Positions 40,381-43,722 of a stretch of 43,722 bases of DNA are shown one piece after another. The notes under the pieces are model-generated. The model worked only from the letters and a program-made list of their open reading frames with translations, was not told where the DNA came from and searched no databases. Made by a program: the position numbers and the translations under genes. This DNA comes from Pseudorhodobacter antarcticus (GTDB lineage Bacteria > Pseudomonadota > Alphaproteobacteria > Rhodobacterales > Rhodobacteraceae). Each line of letters opens with the position of its first letter. Position 1 is the stretch's first letter. The stretch spans positions 1 through 43,722 of the forward strand of contig NZ_FOCO01000026.1 in NCBI RefSeq assembly GCF_900110135.1, in the 5' to 3' direction.

Positions 40381-42057
40381 ATGACCAATCCCGCCCCCCA
40401 AATTTCCAGCGCGGCCGCCCCGTTTCGCCGTGATCCGGCAAATGTCATGCGCCTTGCGCGGATGGGGGCGGGGCACCCTACCCGCTTGTCATTCCTGCGC
40501 GTGCTGCTGCGCCGAATTGAGACCGAAGGCTGGCAATGTGACCGCCCCGTCTGGCAGGTCGACGACAAAGGCGTCGGCCACGCCGTTTACCGCGTGCAGG
40601 GGCCGGGGTGCTGCTACAGCCTTGTGGCCTTTGCCCATGATCTGCCCGATGATATGCGGTCGGACCGGGTTATAGCCACCGCTTGGGATGCCACCTTCAC
40701 CCTGTTTGACGGCGATCCAACCCCTGCCGATATTGACCGCCTGCGCGCCAATGTGCCTTTTCAGGAGGCTGGCCGCATCACCCCGCGCGAGCTGACCCTT
40801 GCCCGTGCCAACCGTTCCGTCCGTCTGTTCGCCCATGTTGTCGATGCCCTGTCGCAAGGCCGCCAACCCGACGAGGCCGAGATTGCCGCCGTGGGCTATC
40901 TCATGCGCACCACCGCCGTTTACGGATCGGGCAAGTTCGGCGCGTCAGACCGCGCCCGCATCGCCACCCGCGCTGAATTGAACGGCCCGTTTCAAGTGGA
41001 GATGCTGACCGTTTGGCTGATCCGCGCCTTTACCGTTGATATCGTTGAACATATGGCGCGGCTTAACGGCGGCGCGCGCGCCATCCGTCTGGACCCTGCC
41101 CTGCGCCGCAGCCTTGGCGTGGGCAATTCCACCGGGCTGGGCATGGCCCCCTTTGTGGTGCGCCACCCGACCTTGCTGAACAACTGGACCATTGCCCGAG
41201 AGGAGGCATTGGCCCGCGTTCGCGCGCAGCCGGGTGCCACCCAGCAGGCCATAGCAGACCTTCACAGCGCGCTGGACGCCGCCATCCTGAACGCCCGGGC
41301 GTGGCATTCCGATCACCCTGTTCAAATCCCCCGTCTGGCCGATTTGCGCCGTGATCTTGCCCTTGTCAAAGCCACCCTGCCCGGCTGGGATTGGACCGCC
41401 CCAACCCCTTGGGACGCGCTGTGGCACTGGGGCGAGGCGCACCTGTCGCTGGAAGGGCAAGAGGCGCTTTTATCCTTGGTGCTGGAACCCCACGGCGCGT
41501 TGATCGACGATCTGGCACAAACCATGGGCGCGGATGAGGAGGTGTCCTTCCGCCTGAACGGTGCCATGCGCGTGTCTGAGTTGCACGCGATCTTGCAGCA
41601 ACACTACGCCTGGGCGCTGGCGATTGACTTCGATTTGCCGGAGAATATTGCGCGGTTCTGGTATGTGTCGGAGGAGAAGTTGGAACCTCGTCTGGGAGAG
41701 CGCGCACGCGAGGACGGTGGTTCGCTGGAACAACCTTTGTGCATCGCCCGCCTTGCTTCCCTTCTGGCCGCATCGTTGGAAGGCTTGGACGGGGATACCC
41801 CCGTGGCAACCCTGCTGCTGGCCCATCCCGACCACCGCTTTATGGTGCGGCGCGCCCAAATGGCCGCAACCCATCCTTATGCCGAGATTCGTGACAACCT
41901 GATTGGTATCGATATGCTACCCATCGACATGATGCGCTGCAAGCTGGCGTTTTTCGGGGCGGATCGCTTTGACCCACGCTCGGACCGCTGGATCAGGATT
42001 AGCCTGTTCCAAGGCGCTGCGTTCCCGGATGAGATAGTATTGGGGCCACGCGCATGA
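40381..42057 (+). CDS. Unknown 558-residue protein of the catabolic operon
   Basis: I do not recognise a family. The sequence begins after ~15 flexible residues with VMRLARMGAGHPTRLSFLRV. Conspicuous segments: WQVDDKGVGHAVYRVQGP, SDRVIATAWDATFTLFDGDP, YLMRTTAVYGSGKFGASDRA, VGNSTGLGMAPFVVRHPTLL and, near the end, MLPIDMMRCKLAFFGADRF. It has no signal peptide and no membrane segment. A good AGGAG lies upstream, and its stop overlaps the DUF3726-like gene (ATGA), so both are likely to function together, perhaps as two subunits of an enzyme that acts on the transported substrate. Confidence 0.85.
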   Translation: MTNPAPQISSAAAPFRRDPANVMRLARMGAGHPTRLSFLRVLLRRIETEGWQCDRPVWQVDDKGVGHAVYRVQGPGCCYSLVAFAHDLPDDMRSDRVIATAWDATFTLFDGDPTPADIDRLRANVPFQEAGRITPRELTLARANRSVRLFAHVVDALSQGRQPDEAEIAAVGYLMRTTAVYGSGKFGASDRARIATRAELNGPFQVEMLTVWLIRAFTVDIVEHMARLNGGARAIRLDPALRRSLGVGNSTGLGMAPFVVRHPTLLNNWTIAREEALARVRAQPGATQQAIADLHSALDAAILNARAWHSDHPVQIPRLADLRRDLALVKATLPGWDWTAPTPWDALWHWGEAHLSLEGQEALLSLVLEPHGALIDDLAQTMGADEEVSFRLNGAMRVSELHAILQQHYAWALAIDFDLPENIARFWYVSEEKLEPRLGERAREDGGSLEQPLCIARLASLLAASLEGLDGDTPVATLLLAHPDHRFMVRRAQMAATHPYAEIRDNLIGIDMLPIDMMRCKLAFFGADRFDPRSDRWIRISLFQGAAFPDEIVLGPRA

Positions 42058-42773
42058 CCCAGCAGCCAAGTGATCAAACGCGCGGCGATTCCACTGCCTT
42101 TTTCAGCGGCGATCAATCGGCGCAAATGTCACAAAACGAAGTAACCGCCCTTTGCCTGAAAGCCGCGCGCGGGGCGGGTATGAGTTGGGGGCTGGCCGAG
42201 GAGGCAGGCTTTGCCGCAAGCTGGTTGACAGCGCGCGGCATTGACGGCCCGCGGCACCTTTTGTCGCATTTGACGGCCGCACAAGGCCGCGCATGGGGCG
42301 ATTTGTGCCCCAAAGTCGCCCCCGGTGCATGGCAGGCGGCTACGGGCAAAACCCTTTGCCCCGTGGTTTTGGGCGCAACCCTAAGCGATCATGCAACCTT
42401 GCCCGGTGGCTTGACCAGTGGCGCCATTCTGACCGGGCCTGTTGACCATCCCATCTTACTATGTCCGTTCCTAAGCGTGATCGCCGAGGCTGCGGGCGGG
42501 ATTGTCACGCTGGAATGGGACGGTAGGCGCTTGGACATTGATGCAAATGGCGCAACATCGCCTGCGGCGTTTGCTGCTCTTGAAGGACAAACAGCTGTGG
42601 CGCTGCGTCTGTCCATCCGGCCGGGCTTGGCGGTACATCATCCCCAAACCCCATCACCCGCCATCGCGGCAAATACGGTTACAGCCCTAAATGCCTTTGC
42701 CTTGCGCACCACGGTTCCCGCATCCGACGCCTCACGCGCGGGTGCGGGTGCCGCCTCAAATGACAATGATTGA
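42054..42773 (+). CDS. DUF3726-like protein
   Basis: A 239-residue protein. The segment LSQNEVTALCLKAARGAGMS-type with WGLAEEAGFAASWLTARGID is the N-terminal signature I associate with DUF3726. The rest is Ala/Gly/Thr-rich with short strands (PVVLGATLSDHATLPGG). Function unknown. Its start overlaps the 558-residue protein by 4 nt, so the two are translationally coupled. Ends 16 nt before the RidA gene. Confidence 0.75.
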   Translation: MTQQPSDQTRGDSTAFFSGDQSAQMSQNEVTALCLKAARGAGMSWGLAEEAGFAASWLTARGIDGPRHLLSHLTAAQGRAWGDLCPKVAPGAWQAATGKTLCPVVLGATLSDHATLPGGLTSGAILTGPVDHPILLCPFLSVIAEAAGGIVTLEWDGRRLDIDANGATSPAAFAALEGQTAVALRLSIRPGLAVHHPQTPSPAIAANTVTALNAFALRTTVPASDASRAGAGAASNDND

Positions 42774-42789
42774 AAGAACAGGAAACACC

Positions 42790-43149
42790 ATGACTCTCTC
42801 CCGACTAAACCCCGGCGCCCGCATGTCTGAAGCTGTCTGTATCGGAAACATCGCCTTTCTGGCGGGCCAAGTCCCCAATGATCTGACCGCAGATATCACC
42901 GATCAGACCGCCCAAGTGCTTGCCAATGTCGATAAGGTGGTCGCCTCGCTTGGTGGCAAGAAATCTGATATCGCCTCGGTGCAGGTCTGGCTTGCTGATA
43001 TGGCCGATTTTGCGGGGATGAATTCGGTTTGGGATGCTTGGGTGGACCGCGATGCGCCGCCTGCCCGCGCCACAGGTGGCGTTGCACTGGCGCGGGCTGG
43101 GATGCGGGTGGAAATGATTGTCGTTATGGCGCTGGGGTCAGCAGACTAA
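42790..43149 (+). CDS. RidA-family imine/enamine deaminase
   Basis: A 119-residue RidA/YjgF protein. Family features: IAFLAGQVPND near the start, TQ-type VLANVDKVVASLGGKKSDIA, VWLADMADFAGMNSVWDAWV, and PPARATGGVALARAGMRVEM with the substrate-binding Arg. The layout is closest to YoaB/RutC-type RidA proteins. It hydrolyses reactive imines/enamines or related intermediates, so the pathway of this operon probably passes through an amine oxidation or dehydration step. Start at 42790 has AGGAAA; the longer frame from 42691 overlaps the previous gene. Confidence 0.9.
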   Translation: MTLSRLNPGARMSEAVCIGNIAFLAGQVPNDLTADITDQTAQVLANVDKVVASLGGKKSDIASVQVWLADMADFAGMNSVWDAWVDRDAPPARATGGVALARAGMRVEMIVVMALGSAD

Positions 43150-43339
43150 ATATCCGCAATAAAAAGCCAATGGTACTGGCCGCCGTAATATCGGCGCCCA
43201 GCCACCCTTTACCCTAGAATCCTAAACTCAGGCTATTGCAAACATCCGTGGCCACCGTTGTCTGTCGTCGATATGGCGGCAAATCATGGCAAACAAACCT
43301 CAATCAACAGCGAGAAAATCAGTGTTCCGTATTCATTGA

Positions 43340-43722
43340 TCAGGGCGAGCGTCGCTTCCAAACAAGAAAATCCTTTGAGGTATCATAGGTGTCACATCCC
43401 GGCAGGTAATATGGGTGCTTCTTGAACAGTTGCGGTTTGAGTTTGTGCCAGTCTTTCATCGCTTGCAATGGGGTTTTGCTTCCCAAGGCTGATTGTGGAA
43501 GCTGCTGGTTGTAAAGCAGCACATAGCGGTGCAGCGTGGTTTCCAATTCTTCTCCGGAGCGGAAGTGATGGCTTTGCAGAACTTCCTCGATCCGGCCGTT
43601 GAAACGCTCAACCATGCCATTGGTCTGCGGATGATGCGGCGGGGCCAGGCGGTGTTCGATGTCCAGATCGTGGCACAAGGCATCGAACTCGTGCTTGCCG
43701 GTGGCAGCGCGCTTGCGCAGAC
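43340..43722 (-). CDS. IS481-family transposase, C-terminal part (cut by window edge)
   Basis: The last ~127 codons of an integrase-core transposase; the frame is open to the window edge, so the 5' end lies outside. LCHDLDIEHRLAPPHHPQTN is followed by GMVERFNGRIEEVL, which carries the DDE-type catalytic Glu, and YNQQLPQSALGSKTPLQAM, as in IS481 transposases. The element lies just downstream of the RidA gene on the opposite strand. Confidence 0.85.
   Translation of the reverse strand, partial: LRKRAATGKHEFDALCHDLDIEHRLAPPHHPQTNGMVERFNGRIEEVLQSHHFRSGEELETTLHRYVLLYNQQLPQSALGSKTPLQAMKDWHKLKPQLFKKHPYYLPGCDTYDTSKDFLVWKRRSP

Noticed and set aside
1-43722. tRNA or rRNA genes and attachment sites
   Set aside because: None could be recognised by eye on either strand; a covariance-model search would be needed to exclude degenerate ones.

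Overview
The window looks like the chromosome of a GC-rich alphaproteobacterium, most likely Rhodobacterales (Roseobacter/Paracoccus type). The phage genes are of the kinds I know from Rhodobacteraceae prophages, and the host genes (BCCT transporter, M19-like dipeptidase, DUF3726-like protein, RidA) fit marine or soil members of that order. These assignments come from reading motifs and remembered family features; no database search was possible.

Positions 471-34896 are a lambda-like siphophage prophage lying mostly on the minus strand, so it reads right to left. The lysogeny end has a CI/LexA-type repressor (plus strand, 33969), a small partner gene, and a divergent gene of unknown function. 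Next comes an early operon (32978 down to 22320): an excisionase-like HTH protein, several small unknowns, a Sak4-like ATPase, a DEAH helicase, a Cas4-like Fe-S nuclease, a primase-helicase fusion and a RuvC-like resolvase. An iteron- and hairpin-rich block at 23609-23872, just downstream of the primase-helicase gene, is a good candidate replication origin. Then follow two orphan DNA methyltransferases (20432-21685 and 19247-20428) and small accessory genes. The morphogenesis block keeps the lambda order: terS, terL, gpW, portal, ClpP-like protease, decoration protein D, major capsid E, head-tail joining, DUF6441 tail protein, tail terminator, tail tube, tail chaperones G/GT (with a readable -1 frameshift site), tape measure and one more tail gene.

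Three plus-strand insertions interrupt the minus-strand late block: a four-gene cassette at 16583-18039, a DUF1186/SEC-C protein at 13000-13893, and a YcaD-like MFS transporter at 6337-7566. They look like morons or cargo. No integrase, lysis gene, tail fibre or host-specificity gene is present, and the tail module stops at 471, so the prophage appears truncated at both ends and is probably cryptic.

The right part, 35290-43149, is host metabolism: a LysR regulator divergent from a tightly packed operon of aldehyde dehydrogenase, M19 dipeptidase-like protein, BCCT transporter, an unrecognised 558-residue protein, a DUF3726-like protein and a RidA-family deaminase. This resembles an uptake and breakdown pathway for an unidentified betaine-like or amino compound. 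An IS3-type transposase remnant lies at the prophage/host junction (about 35.1 kb), and an IS481-type transposase runs off the right edge.

The most unusual items are: a second long open frame coextensive with the cytosine methyltransferase gene that carries WPTP repeats and joins the next gene by a GTGA overlap; the iteron/hairpin block; a cluster of TGGAYYCC repeats upstream of the methyltransferases; and the uncharacterised catabolic operon with a dipeptidase-like enzyme lacking the usual N-terminal metal ligands.
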